This document shows, piece by piece, positions 8,587 to 17,453 of a stretch of DNA of 64,000 nt. The position numbers and the translations under genes were made by a program. Under the pieces are notes generated by a model that was not told where the DNA came from, made no database searches, and was given only the letters and a program-made list of their open reading frames with translations. Every line of letters begins with the position of its first letter. Position 1 is the first letter of the stretch. This DNA is from JL08 sp039969355. Its GTDB lineage: Bacteria; Pseudomonadota; Alphaproteobacteria; Rhodobacterales; Rhodobacteraceae. The stretch spans positions 124,001 through 188,000 of the forward strand of contig JBDVOA010000031.1 in assembly GCA_039969355.1 (NCBI GenBank), read 5' to 3'.

Positions 8587-9930
8587 CTAGTTACTGTCTG
8601 GGACCCCAAATTCGGGTATTCCGGACGCTACTTTTGCCACTTCGCCCGTCAACGCTTCGCTTAGCACTGCAACGCGATCCGGCGTTTGTCCCAACACCGG
8701 CACATCGCCATTTGCAAGGCCCGCCAACGTGTCTTGCAGCCACATTTCCCCTTGCGCAGGCGACTTTCCGGACATGCCGAGCCCCTCGCGCAGATGGTGC
8801 GCAAAGATTTCCCCATATGCGGGCAATCCTGACGCAATCAGGACTGCCGCAGAGGCCAGCACAATCTCTTGATCGTCAACACGATATCCAACGCCAAGAC
8901 AGACACGCCCGCCGGTGATCAACTGGCCCTTTGTCTTTCCAGATGCTTCGACAAAGTTGCCAAACTGCTTGCGTATCTTTGCCGGGGAGCTGTTTTCCAG
9001 CGCCGGCATCATGGGCGCCATGAATGATGCGAGGCCATCACATTGTGCTTTGACCCCATCTTCGCTGAGATCGGTTATCGTAGAAATAATACCATTGCTT
9101 TCGGACTCGGCATGGGCACGCGCCAGACAAAACTGCTCGTTCAGCGCAAAATCAGCATCTGTTATGGCCCCGGATGTGGACATGCCGCCATTGGCCATCG
9201 TCAAGATGTTTACTTCGTTGCAAAGCTGGCTGGCGGATCGGGCCCGTTTGGCCACGTTAAACACCGGCAATTCCGGTGCGGCGTTCGATGGTTCTGCGGT
9301 GTCCGCCCGGGGCGGCTCAGGAATTGCGGCATTTTGAATTTCAGGCGCCGGAATGCCTAGCAGTTCATCACGGTAACGTTGCAGTAACCCTGCACGTCCT
9401 TGCGAGGCCAATATCGCATCATAAGGTGGCTGGTTGGCTGATGCTACAGCACGTTGCTGACTTTCGAGCAAAAAATTGCGCTCGGCCACGTTCAGCTCTC
9501 CGTTGACGGGAAACTCCATGGCCGTCTCATACCTGCGCATCGCTGCGCGGCTGTTTTTGCCGATCAACCCATCGACGGTCCCAGCATTGTATCCAAAGTA
9601 ATTGAGCGCGTCCTGCGTCTGTCTGTTCTGCTGAAGCTGGGCTTGTGAAATGCGAGGGCGGCGCGGTGCGGCCTGAGCCCTCCGCTGCTGTTGCTGTTGC
9701 TGTTGTGCCCGCGCAGCTTCCTCTTGCCGGGCAGCTTCCCTCTTTTTCTTGTTATTGTTCGAGATGATTGCGGCACCCAGTATGCCACCGATTATAGCAA
9801 CCGCCGCGGCCTCGGACTTGCCAGCACGGACAGGTTGGGCCTGTACGATGCCCAGACTTACAACTGTCATTGTCAGGATCAAAAACCGAAACAAATTGCA
9901 TATCCTTCCAGAAACCAGTGCGCGGCACAT
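8587..9930 (-). CDS. Exported peptidoglycan-binding-domain protein, first gene of the Srf operon
   Basis: 447 residues from the ATG at 9930, chosen because it places a secretion signal near the N-terminus (LFRFLILTMTVVSLGIVQAQPVRA); an in-frame start at 9999 would add 23 residues before it. A Gly/Ala-rich hydrophobic segment (AAVAIIGGILGAAI) follows, then a Gln-rich stretch with seven consecutive Gln, then a PG_binding_1-like module with QDALNYFGYNAGTVDGLIG (about residues 108-150 of this form). The remaining 280 residues are unrecognised but contain cysteines and a helical pattern. The next gene starts about 120 nt downstream on the same strand. The domain suggests binding to the cell wall, which would place it at the outer end of the complex; this is inference from order and domain content. 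Confidence 0.8.
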   Translation of the reverse strand: MCRALVSGRICNLFRFLILTMTVVSLGIVQAQPVRAGKSEAAAVAIIGGILGAAIISNNNKKKREAARQEEAARAQQQQQQQRRAQAAPRRPRISQAQLQQNRQTQDALNYFGYNAGTVDGLIGKNSRAAMRRYETAMEFPVNGELNVAERNFLLESQQRAVASANQPPYDAILASQGRAGLLQRYRDELLGIPAPEIQNAAIPEPPRADTAEPSNAAPELPVFNVAKRARSASQLCNEVNILTMANGGMSTSGAITDADFALNEQFCLARAHAESESNGIISTITDLSEDGVKAQCDGLASFMAPMMPALENSSPAKIRKQFGNFVEASGKTKGQLITGGRVCLGVGYRVDDQEIVLASAAVLIASGLPAYGEIFAHHLREGLGMSGKSPAQGEMWLQDTLAGLANGDVPVLGQTPDRVAVLSEALTGEVAKVASGIPEFGVPDSN

Positions 9931-10151
9931 TGCCTTGCGACTCGAGACGGGTGCCTCGCCGCATCGACCGATTCGACCAAGGCGGCAGAGTTTTGTCAAG
10001 GTTTATGACCTTTTTGGAGGACTCCCACAAACCTGATCTACCCTAGCCTGTCGTGCTCGCATCCTGTCACCATACCGTGACGTAGGTATCAATGGGCTTG
10101 ATGGCAACCGCCTAAGTCGCCACCCTTTGCTCAACCCTTCAGGAGGCGGCG

Positions 10152-11369
10152 ATGCCCATAGAACGCATTTCATTTCCCGGACACGATGACTCAAATCTCG
10201 CGGCGCGCCTCGACCTTCCGGACGGTCCGGTTCTCGCAACTGCACTGTTTGCGCATTGCTTTACATGTTCAAAGGACATTCCCGCAGCACGCCGCATCTC
10301 TGGCCGTCTGGCGGCCATGGGAATTGCCGTTTTGCGGTTTGACTTCACTGGTCTGGGTCATTCAGACGGCGAATTCGCAAATACGTCTTTCACTTCAAAT
10401 ATCGAGGATCTGATCGCAGCGTGCCGCTACCTTAGCGGCAGGAAAATGGCCCCGGCCCTGTTGATTGGCCATTCGTTGGGGGGGGCTGCAGTACTCAAAG
10501 CCGCCAGCCAGATTCCTTCGGTCAAAGCGGTCGTAACATTGGGGGCGCCGTTCGACCCGCAACACGTCACACATAATTTCAGCGATGCCCTGCCAGAAAT
10601 TGAAGCCAAGGGCGTTGCCGATGTCGTTCTTGGGGGTCGGCCATTTCGAATTGGCAGGAAATTCATCGACGATATTGGCAAGAGCGAGATGGTGCCTGCA
10701 ATCGGCGCATTAAACGCGGCCCTTCTGGTCATGCATGCCCCGCTTGACAGCACAGTCAGTGTCGACAATGCCAGCGAGATTTTTCTGGCTGCAAAACATC
10801 CCAAGAGTTTTGTTACTCTGGACAATGCCGATCACCTGATCAGCCGGGCCGAAGACGCGGAATATGCCGCCGACGTCATTGCCGCCTGGACCACCCGGTA
10901 CCTCGATCTAAAGCCACCTGCCCCACCGCCGGGGGCACCTGAAGGCATTGTGCGGGTGTCCGAGGCGGATCCGAAGGGATTCCTGCAGGACGTCAACGCG
11001 GGCCCGGCGCATCATGCGCTTGCAGACGAACCGCTGGCTTATGGTGGCACCAATCGTGGCATGACGCCTTACGGGTTTCTGGCTGCGGGGCTGGGAGCGT
11101 GCACTTCAATGACAATCCGCATGTATGCCCGGCGCAAAGGTTGGTCCCTGACCCATGTCTGGGTCGATGTCAGCCACGACAAGGTGCATGCGCAAGATGC
11201 CAAAACCATGAGCGAGGACAAGATCGACAGTTTCAAACGACTGATACATCTAACGGGTGATTTAGATGCCACTCAGCGCCAAAGGTTACTGGAAATTGCC
11301 GATAAATGCCCTGTTCACCGTACGTTAGAGCGAACTTCTAGTGTAACGACAGAGCTTGTGGAAGGCTAG
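10152..11369 (+). CDS. Alpha/beta-hydrolase - OsmC fusion protein
   Basis: 405 residues. The N-terminal ~255 residues are an alpha/beta hydrolase with nucleophile elbow GHSLGGAA and the preceding FDFTGLGHSDG loop. The C-terminal ~140 residues are an OsmC/Ohr-like domain: GMTPYGFLAAGLGACTSMTIRMYARRKGW contains the Cys of the GACT motif, and CPVHRTLE near the end supplies the second conserved Cys. The start has a strong AGGAGG 6 nt upstream. This exact two-domain architecture is a known family, generally annotated as bifunctional alpha/beta hydrolase/OsmC protein. OsmC proteins reduce peroxides through the two cysteines; the partner hydrolase substrate is unknown. The gene is divergent from the Srf operon and stands alone. 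Confidence 0.92.
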   Translation: MPIERISFPGHDDSNLAARLDLPDGPVLATALFAHCFTCSKDIPAARRISGRLAAMGIAVLRFDFTGLGHSDGEFANTSFTSNIEDLIAACRYLSGRKMAPALLIGHSLGGAAVLKAASQIPSVKAVVTLGAPFDPQHVTHNFSDALPEIEAKGVADVVLGGRPFRIGRKFIDDIGKSEMVPAIGALNAALLVMHAPLDSTVSVDNASEIFLAAKHPKSFVTLDNADHLISRAEDAEYAADVIAAWTTRYLDLKPPAPPPGAPEGIVRVSEADPKGFLQDVNAGPAHHALADEPLAYGGTNRGMTPYGFLAAGLGACTSMTIRMYARRKGWSLTHVWVDVSHDKVHAQDAKTMSEDKIDSFKRLIHLTGDLDATQRQRLLEIADKCPVHRTLERTSSVTTELVEG

Positions 11370-11530
11370 TGCAGTCAGGCGGAAGAATGGTGTGGCAGGG
11401 TAGGAATGCTTGTCTCTTAGGTTCGCGCATTAACTCGATTAAACTGTCAAATTAAACGCTGTCATAGGGATCGGTCGCGGCGAATGGCCGGATAGAGCCC
11501 ATTCCCGCCAGTAGAACCGGGCCATTACGT

Positions 11531-12271
11531 TCACCGTTTTTGCAAGCGCCGTTGATCGTATTCAAATTGTTCCCAGAGATACATTTTCCCTGTTTGCCGT
11601 GCGTCAGCCAACCACAGTCTTCTGCGTACGCCTGGAACTTCCAAATGCTCGTACTTGCCGCCAGAGTAATTCGGCCAATCGATTGCCAATCCCATTTTCA
11701 CAAGTTCAGCCGATAAATCTCGCCCATCAGGTAAAGTGCAATGTGCAACGGTACGGCCATAGTGATCGACGTCTGTGACTACTGCCTTTACTTTGTGCCC
11801 CTTGCAGAGTTTGACCATCGCCCACTTTGCTTTCTGCCCAAATGGATGATCGATCTCGGGCGCGTCAATACCGAACAATCGTACCTGCGTTTTGTTGATG
11901 ACGATTGTATCTCCATCCGTCACCCATGCTTTTCCCTGTAAAACTTTGCTTGCTGGCAGATGTTTCGCGGTTTTGGAATCGAACTGTTCAGGTTGTCGTC
12001 TTGGCGATCCTGTAAAAGACTGTCGCTTTTGAGGAGTTTGGCGATGCTGAGTGGCGTGCTCAAAATTAGAGCCCCCGTTTGCGCGAGAAGCAAAGCGAAT
12101 TGCAAGAAAGACAATTCCTATAAGGATCAACAGACCCAATGCATATGAACCATACAAACTGACCGCACCGAATGGCAATTCGAATTGGTACGCAGCTATA
12201 TCCGAAGTCGCTTGCTCGCCGGGCAACTTAGGCCGCAAAGAGCTTGTGGGAGGTGGCATTCTTTGTGACAT
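11531..12271 (-). CDS. Membrane-anchored staphylococcal-nuclease-like (thermonuclease family) protein
   Basis: 246 residues from the ATG at 12271; in-frame alternatives are a TTG at 12298 and an ATG at 12259, none with a strong ribosome site. One membrane helix (YALGLLILIGIVFLAIRFA) sits near residues 40-60, followed by a polar linker. The nuclease domain starts at about residue 120: VTDGDTIVINKTQVRLFGID, then APE, HYGRTVAHC and AELVKMGLAIDW, matching the SNase fold with the RLFGIDAPE and GRT motifs that carry catalytic residues. The domain is probably on the periplasmic side if the N-terminus is cytoplasmic. Single gene with no clear operon; 161 nt separate it from the convergent hydrolase-OsmC gene. 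Confidence 0.88.
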   Translation of the reverse strand: MSQRMPPPTSSLRPKLPGEQATSDIAAYQFELPFGAVSLYGSYALGLLILIGIVFLAIRFASRANGGSNFEHATQHRQTPQKRQSFTGSPRRQPEQFDSKTAKHLPASKVLQGKAWVTDGDTIVINKTQVRLFGIDAPEIDHPFGQKAKWAMVKLCKGHKVKAVVTDVDHYGRTVAHCTLPDGRDLSAELVKMGLAIDWPNYSGGKYEHLEVPGVRRRLWLADARQTGKMYLWEQFEYDQRRLQKR

Positions 12272-12298
12272 ATCGGTCAAAACAAACTCAAGTAACAA

Positions 12299-12686
12299 AA
12301 CTCAAAAAGTAAATAGAAAGTAAGATCGACTTCCGCTTTGGATTTTGTGCCATTCTTTTTCGAGTATGAGACGTTATTGGTGGGGAATAGTACCGTGATC
12401 TGACAGTAACCCCATGAACAAGGCACAAGCTGCGCCCAGATGTACCGCATCATCCAAAAGCACGATTGAGCGGCGCAAAGGTCCAGCGGTGCCGTGCGGG
12501 GCTGGACCGTATCGCAACGTTTCCAAGCAAAGCCACGCCATCCTAAGCTACAGGTTGCTGCCGTGCACTAGCCCCAGTCGAATGGCGGAGATGTCCCGCC
12601 ATGCAGCCATTTGATGGAGTCTAGGTCAGTGAAGGCATTCATTGCTTCGACGGTGGCCAACGGAGGATCCTAAACCGAACTCTTAC
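12299..12686. other. Gene-free stretch of about 390 bases
   Basis: No reading frame here has family-like sequence. The only structure I see is a perfect 8-bp inverted repeat, GGTCCAGC at 12480-12487 and GCTGGACC at 12501-12508, with a 13-nt loop and no following T-run. It lies between the 3' end of TRAP operon 1 and the 5' side of the nuclease gene, both on the minus strand, so it must hold the nuclease promoter and possibly the TRAP terminator. Confidence 0.5.
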
Positions 12687-14045
12687 TCAGAACATCACCT
12701 GAACCAGCCACAAAGTTATCGGCGGGAACGCGACAAGAATGACGACGCGTACCAGATCCGACAGCACGAACGGCGCGACGCCCCGGTAGGTTTGCGTGAT
12801 CGGAATATCGCGGGCGACGCCGTTGATGATGAACAGGTTCATCCCAACGGGGGGCGTAATAAGCCCCACCTCGACCACGATTAGTGCCAGTATGCCAAAC
12901 CAGATCGCTGTCTCTTCTGCTGTCATCCCGAAATCCAGCACCTCAATCACCGGCAGGAAAATCGGGATCGTCAACAGGATCATGGAAAGGCTGTCCATCA
13001 CGCAACCAAAGACGAGGTAGCACAACAGCATGATGGTCAGCACCATGATGGGACTGTACCCCGAGCTCAACACCCAATCGGCCAATACATCGGGTGCGCG
13101 GGTCAGGGCCAGGAACCCTTTGAGCACTTCGGCCCCCAGCAGGATAAAAAAGATCATTGCCGTCGCCTTGCCGGTTTCCAGAAACGCCGCCAGCAGCCCG
13201 GCCCAATTCAACCGTCCCATGACGATGCCGTACAAAGCCGTCGAAACCGCGCCGAATGCAGCAGCCTCATTGGGCGTGAATAATGCTTGTGGGCCAGGTC
13301 GGACCCAATTCCAGTCGCCGACGATTCCCCCCATGGTCAACCCAAATATGACGATCACCGGCCAGGTCGCGCTGAGCGTTTTCAACCGATCCCGGTATGG
13401 TACTCGTGCCGCTGTTGTGGCGCTGTCAGGTTTGACACGCACGTAGATCGCGACCGTAACCATATACCCCAACGCCGCGAGGATGCCTGGAATTAGAGCG
13501 GCCATGAACATCTTCACGATGTTCTGCTCGGCCATGATCGCATAGATCACCAGAATAATTGAGGGCGGAATCAGAATGCCCAATGTGCCCCCGGCGGCAA
13601 GCACGCCAGTGCTGAGCGCATCAGAATAGCCACGCCGGCGCATTTCGGGCAAGGCCACCTGCCCCATGGTGCTGGCAGTTGCCAGTGACGATCCGCAAAT
13701 GGCGCCAAACCCGGCGCAGGCACCAACGCTGGCCATCGCTACACCACCTTTGCGATGCCCCAGAAAATCCGAAGCCGCCTGAAACAGCGCCGAACTCATG
13801 CCGGTTCGGGTCGCAAACTGACCCATCAACAGGAACAGCGGCACAATCGACAGCCCCTGATTTGAAAACGTCTCATACGACAAGGTCTTGAGCTGCGCCA
13901 TCGGTGCATTTGGCGAGCCAAGTACATACCAACTGCCAAAAAAACCCGTGAAAGCCATGGCAAGCGCGATCGGAACCCGCAAGAAGATGCCCAGCAGCAT
14001 GAAACCAAATGCCGTGAGGGCCAGCGACAGACCGGTAAGTTCCAT
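12687..14045 (-). CDS. TRAP transporter large permease (DctM family), operon 1
   Basis: 452 residues with about 12 hydrophobic segments, typical for the large membrane subunit of tripartite ATP-independent periplasmic transporters. Recognisable family features are the early FFGSWYVLGSPNAP region, CAGFGAICGSSLATASTMGQ with the following EMRRRGYS, and AAGGTLGILIPPSIILVIYA, all hallmarks of DctM. The ATG at 14045 overlaps the last base of the small-permease stop as TGATG; a TTG one codon upstream is also possible. It forms the ion-coupled translocation channel together with the small subunit. The substrate cannot be read from the sequence; TRAP systems generally carry organic acids. Confidence 0.95.
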   Translation of the reverse strand: MELTGLSLALTAFGFMLLGIFLRVPIALAMAFTGFFGSWYVLGSPNAPMAQLKTLSYETFSNQGLSIVPLFLLMGQFATRTGMSSALFQAASDFLGHRKGGVAMASVGACAGFGAICGSSLATASTMGQVALPEMRRRGYSDALSTGVLAAGGTLGILIPPSIILVIYAIMAEQNIVKMFMAALIPGILAALGYMVTVAIYVRVKPDSATTAARVPYRDRLKTLSATWPVIVIFGLTMGGIVGDWNWVRPGPQALFTPNEAAAFGAVSTALYGIVMGRLNWAGLLAAFLETGKATAMIFFILLGAEVLKGFLALTRAPDVLADWVLSSGYSPIMVLTIMLLCYLVFGCVMDSLSMILLTIPIFLPVIEVLDFGMTAEETAIWFGILALIVVEVGLITPPVGMNLFIINGVARDIPITQTYRGVAPFVLSDLVRVVILVAFPPITLWLVQVMF

Positions 14046-14629
14046 CAAATAGCGCCCTCGCGGCCTTCAAGAACCCAGTTCAAGCTGCGCCATACGGTAT
14101 AAAGCGCTGCCACCGCAAATAAAGCTGCCCCGACGAGTGCGAGGCCATAGGGAATCCAGACCGGAATCTCCAATTCGTAAGTTGTTTCGGCAAAGAACGG
14201 TTTGTACCCCATGCCGAGTGTCTCGCGGGTTTCGTCACTGCCGTAGGGAAACTTCTCGCCAAAACCGAACCAAAGCTGACGCAGCATGACAAGAGACACT
14301 AAGGCAATTAGCGCGTCACCGATCAGGCCAAAGACGGCTTGAATCCGTAGAGGAAACAGGGTCAAGAATATATCCACCGTTACATGCCCGCGATTAAGCT
14401 GGCAGAATGGCAGGAAACAGAACACCGCCAATGCGCAACCATTTGCGACAAGCTCGTAGTCACCATGAACCGGGCCAAAACCAAAGCTGAGCAAGGCGCG
14501 CCCCACGATCGAAACCACCGTCGTTAGCGCCATAGCAACCAGAATGAAACCGCCAATATAAGAGAATACCCGGGCGATCGCCTGAATCACCCTGCCGGTG
14601 CGCCGTTCGGCCCCAACCGCAAGCCCCAT
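14045..14629 (-). CDS. TRAP transporter small permease (DctQ family), operon 1
   Basis: 194 residues with four predicted membrane helices: IGGFILVAMALTTVVSIVGR, then ELVANGCALAVFCFLPFCQ, FGLIGDALIALVSLVML and LALVGAALFAVAALYTVW. The loop CQLNRGHVTVDIF is the conserved Q-x-x-x-GH-V-x-VD motif of DctQ proteins. A longer than usual periplasmic loop (EKFPYGSDETRETLG and the following residues) separates helices 3 and 4. Sits between the binding-protein and large-permease genes, sharing one base with the latter, and is preceded by an 80-nt spacer containing a stem-loop. Confidence 0.93.
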   Translation of the reverse strand: MGLAVGAERRTGRVIQAIARVFSYIGGFILVAMALTTVVSIVGRALLSFGFGPVHGDYELVANGCALAVFCFLPFCQLNRGHVTVDIFLTLFPLRIQAVFGLIGDALIALVSLVMLRQLWFGFGEKFPYGSDETRETLGMGYKPFFAETTYELEIPVWIPYGLALVGAALFAVAALYTVWRSLNWVLEGREGAI

Positions 14630-14675
14630 AGGTTCGTCCCAATATTGTTCTTAATGCCAACCTGTAAGGGTTGTT

Positions 14676-14702
14676 GGTCCCGACATCTAACCTGCCGGGA
14701 CC
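14676..14702 (-). promoter_or_regulatory. Intercistronic stem-loop between binding protein and permease genes, TRAP operon 1
   Basis: GGTCCCG (14676-14682) and CGGGACC (14696-14702) form a 7-bp GC-rich stem with a 13-nt loop, directly after the stop of the binding-protein gene on the minus strand. There is no T-run behind it, so it is more likely an mRNA-stabilising or partial-termination structure that raises binding-protein level over permease level than a full terminator. Confidence 0.55.
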
Positions 14703-14709
14703 GGAACTA

Positions 14710-15756
14710 CTAGCTGCCGTCGGCTGTATGTTTGGCCACCATCGACATAGCGTCGTCAACCATGGCCTGTCCGTCCAGACCTTTTGACGTTGCATCAGCG
14801 ATCCAGGCTTCGGTTTGCGCATCGCCAATGGCTTTCAATTCAGCCACCACATCTTCGCCCAGATAGCTTATTGTATTGCCGCGTTCGGAGATCAGGGTTT
14901 CGGCAATATCATCGCCTTTGTCCATCGCCGCACCTGCCTCTCCAGAGGCGACCAAACCGGAATTGGCGTCAATCACCGCCTTCAGATCATCTGGTAGCGC
15001 ATCGTATTTAGCCTTGTTCATACCCCAGATGAAAAAGGTATTATAAAGAGCCCTGTCCCCCGAAATACCGGTGTGACTGTCGGTCAGTTCGTGCACCTTA
15101 AGGCCAGGCACAACTTCAAACGGAATCACGCCGCCATCGACAACGCCTTTGCTCAGCGCTTCTGGAAAGGCAGGCACAGGCATGCCGATTGGCGTAGCGC
15201 CCAGCGTTTCAAGCAAGGTGTTGGCCTGCCGTGAAGGGCCGCGCAACTTGAGACCATTCAGGTCGGCGGTGGATTCGACCGGACCGCCTTTTTTATGAAT
15301 GATGCCGGGACCATGCACATGGACGGCTACCACCTGAATGTCGCCAAACCGCTTGCCAATCATGTATTTCTCGGTGAACTCCCACGCAGCCTTCGAAGAG
15401 GCCTCGGCGCTCATTGAGGTCATGAACGGCAGTTCAAACACTTCGCTTTCCGGGAATCGACCCGGTGTGTAGGCGGGCAGCGCCCAGCCACAATCAATTA
15501 CGCCATCCCGAATCTGGTCGTATAGCGCCGGCGGTTTTCCACCAAGTTGCATTCCGGGATAGAGTTCTACTTTGATACGACCGCCGCTGTCCGCTTCGAT
15601 CTTCTCGGCCCACGGGGCCATAAAAAAGGCCGGTACCGACCCCTTGGCCGGCAGAAAATGCTGGCAGCGCAGCGTCACTTCCTGCGCTATCGCGGTTCCC
15701 GCCGCTAACCCGGCAGCAAGGGCGCTTATTAATGCCGTTCTCAACATGAATGTCAT
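14710..15756 (-). CDS. TRAP transporter substrate-binding protein (DctP family), operon 1
   Basis: 348 residues with a Sec signal peptide (LRTALISALAAGLAAGTAIA, cleavage likely after AIA-Q). The mature protein starts EVTLRCQHFLPAKG and contains LRGPSRQANTLLETLGATPI, where the Arg aligns with the conserved carboxylate-binding arginine of DctP proteins. Later FPEALSKGVVDGG is another family hallmark. It captures substrate in the periplasm and delivers it to the permease. GGGAG lies 9 nt before the ATG; an alternative ATG is three codons in. It is the promoter-proximal gene of the operon and is divergent from the DedA-family gene. The ligand is not predictable from the sequence alone. Confidence 0.95.
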   Translation of the reverse strand: MTFMLRTALISALAAGLAAGTAIAQEVTLRCQHFLPAKGSVPAFFMAPWAEKIEADSGGRIKVELYPGMQLGGKPPALYDQIRDGVIDCGWALPAYTPGRFPESEVFELPFMTSMSAEASSKAAWEFTEKYMIGKRFGDIQVVAVHVHGPGIIHKKGGPVESTADLNGLKLRGPSRQANTLLETLGATPIGMPVPAFPEALSKGVVDGGVIPFEVVPGLKVHELTDSHTGISGDRALYNTFFIWGMNKAKYDALPDDLKAVIDANSGLVASGEAGAAMDKGDDIAETLISERGNTISYLGEDVVAELKAIGDAQTEAWIADATSKGLDGQAMVDDAMSMVAKHTADGS

Positions 15757-15973
15757 AGTGTTCTCCCATTTGGACCCTTAAGGGGCCTTTTTTCTGCTAA
15801 TACCAATCCACAGCCGACAGTAACCATCAACCCCAATTGACCAAATTTCGCACATTTGCCGTAAATTTCGCCGCTGGAATATCCCGGCAAGTGTCTCAGT
15901 TTTTCCTTTCTCCTTGCACATCAACACCACTCGGGTAGGTCATCGTATTCAGGTAAAGGCAGGAACAGCAGGC

Positions 15974-16552
15974 ATGATCAAGGGACTATACAACTGGACA
16001 ATCAAGATGGCGGACCACCCACACGCGTTGTGGGTTCTGGCTGGGATTGCATTCATCGAGAGTTCGGTCTTTCCAATACCGCCCGATGTGATCATGATCC
16101 CGATGATACTGGCACGCCCTTCAAGAGCATGGCTGATCGCAGCTGTTGCACTGGTGGCCTCTGTCTTAGGAGGCATGCTGGGCTATGCAATTGGCGCGTT
16201 CGCATTTGAGGCCGTGGGCCAACCCATTCTGGCCTCTCTCGGAAAAGCGGATGCAATGGCTGAATTCAGCACGCGCTTTAACGACTTGGGCTTCTGGGCA
16301 GTGCTGACCGCCGGCATAACTCCGTTTCCCTACAAGGTCATCACCATCATGTCGGGCTGGACCGGCATGCCGCTTGGAACATTTATCGCTACTTCCATAC
16401 TCGCGCGCGGAATTCGGTTCTTTATCGTTGCGGGGCTGTTGTGGAAATTTGGCGCGCCAATCCGGGGTTTTATCGAAAAGCGTTTGGGGCTTATGTTTAC
16501 CCTGTTTGTGATCATTCTTGTCGGAGGCTTTTTTCTCGTGCGTTTACTATGA
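15974..16552 (+). CDS. YqaA/DedA-family inner-membrane protein
   Basis: 192 residues from the ATG at 15974, supported by AGCAGG upstream; an earlier in-frame start at 15914 would add 20 hydrophilic residues. Four to five hydrophobic segments and the motifs FIESSVFPIPPDVIMIPM and GFWAVLTAGITPFPYKVITI fit the YqaA branch of the DedA/SNARE-associated (VTT) superfamily. The segment PFPYK is typical of this branch. Members of the wider superfamily include lipid flippases; the role of YqaA-type proteins is unclear. Its stop overlaps the dsbB start as ATGA, so the two genes are translationally coupled. Confidence 0.9.
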   Translation: MIKGLYNWTIKMADHPHALWVLAGIAFIESSVFPIPPDVIMIPMILARPSRAWLIAAVALVASVLGGMLGYAIGAFAFEAVGQPILASLGKADAMAEFSTRFNDLGFWAVLTAGITPFPYKVITIMSGWTGMPLGTFIATSILARGIRFFIVAGLLWKFGAPIRGFIEKRLGLMFTLFVIILVGGFFLVRLL

Positions 16553-17010
16553 CCCGTCACACATTGATCATTCTGGCGGCAACCGGGTCTTTCTTTCTGC
16601 TCGCCGGTGCTTATGGGTTCGAATTTCTGGGAGACATGGCGCCGTGCAAGCTGTGTTACTGGCAGCGCTACCCGCACATGATTGCCATCGCGGTCGGTGT
16701 TCTGGCATTGATGTTGCATGGGCGAGCGTTGCCGCTGCTCGGCGCAATGGCCGCATTCACATCCTCTGGACTTGGCGTTTACCACACTGGAGTGGAACGC
16801 ATGTGGTGGCCGGGTCCTTCAACCTGCACTTCTGGGCCGATCGGCAATCTGAGCGCGGCTGAATTGCTGGACCAGATAATGGCGGCGCCACTGGTACGTT
16901 GCGACGACATCGCGTGGGAATTGTTTGGCTTCAGCATGGCAAGCTGGAATGCAGCAGCCTCCTTTTGCCTCGCATTGTTGTGGATTGCAGCGGCCCGCTG
17001 CCGCGGCTAG
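16549..17010 (+). CDS. dsbB: Disulfide bond formation protein B (DsbB)
   Basis: 153 residues. Four hydrophobic segments and two cysteine pairs are visible: C-K-L-C in APCKLCYWQRYPH (first periplasmic loop) and the pair in GPSTCTSG and VRCDD (second loop). This matches DsbB, which reoxidises the periplasmic oxidase DsbA and passes electrons to quinone. The start is set by the ATGA overlap with the DedA-family gene. No DsbA gene is in the window. The stop codon overlaps the convergent regulator stop in a shared CTAG. Confidence 0.93.
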   Translation: MTRHTLIILAATGSFFLLAGAYGFEFLGDMAPCKLCYWQRYPHMIAIAVGVLALMLHGRALPLLGAMAAFTSSGLGVYHTGVERMWWPGPSTCTSGPIGNLSAAELLDQIMAAPLVRCDDIAWELFGFSMASWNAAASFCLALLWIAAARCRG

Positions 17011-17432
17011 CTCGACTTGCGTGTGGCGAGCAGCAGACTTGTCTCGCTGTTGGCCACACCCTCAAACCGGCGAATCTTGAATAACACTGCGTCAAATGCC
17101 TCAAGCGTGGCGGTTCCTATCTCTGCAATCACATCCCAGCGACCATTGGTCGAATGGACTGCGCGCACCTCGCTTAGTCCCTGCAACTGTCGGGTAATGC
17201 GATCCGCCCCGCGCCCTTCGATCCCGATCATCATCAATCCCCGGACGGGGTCACGTAGAACGTCCTCTTTCAGAACAACCGAAAACCCCAATATGTCGCC
17301 TTTCTGACGCAGGCGTTCGATCCGGCTGCGGATTGTTGTCCGAGACTTGCCCAGCAAAAGGGCAAGGTCGGACAGCGAGGCGCGAGCGTCGTGACGCAGT
17401 GCTGCAATAAGCTCATGATCCGTATTGTCCAA
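17007..17432 (-). CDS. Lrp/AsnC-family transcriptional regulator, divergent from arginase operon
   Basis: 141 residues when started at the TTG at 17432, which has GGAGGG 4 nt upstream and gives the usual compact N-terminus LDNTDHELIAALRHDARASL; an ATG at 17492 would add 20 atypical residues and overlap the divergent promoter region. The helix-turn-helix is LSDLALLLGKSRTTIRSRI, followed by the RAM ligand-binding domain (LMMIGIEGRGADRI through GRWDVIAEIGTATLEAFD). Lrp-type proteins are octameric regulators that sense amino acids. Its position head-to-head with arginase, CtlX and ornithine cyclodeaminase makes arginine or ornithine the likely effector; that is inference. Confidence 0.92.
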   Translation of the reverse strand: MDNTDHELIAALRHDARASLSDLALLLGKSRTTIRSRIERLRQKGDILGFSVVLKEDVLRDPVRGLMMIGIEGRGADRITRQLQGLSEVRAVHSTNGRWDVIAEIGTATLEAFDAVLFKIRRFEGVANSETSLLLATRKSS

Positions 17433-17453
17433 ATTTCCCTCCGATTTGGTTAA

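Noticed and set aside
12414..12614. Short plus-strand open frame in the 12299-12686 gap, suggestive of a transposase remnant
   Set aside because: The translation shows no domain or repeat pattern and there are no terminal inverted repeats or target-site duplications.
15772..15794. Near-palindrome GGACCCTTAAGGGGCC followed by six T on the plus strand, terminator-like
   Set aside because: No plus-strand gene ends before it; it lies in the 5' leader of the divergent TRAP binding-protein gene and the palindrome is imperfect.
15797..15812. TAATACCAAT near 15797 also present near 37598 as a possible intergenic repeat
   Set aside because: Only about 10 bases are shared and the flanks differ; not enough to call a repeat family.
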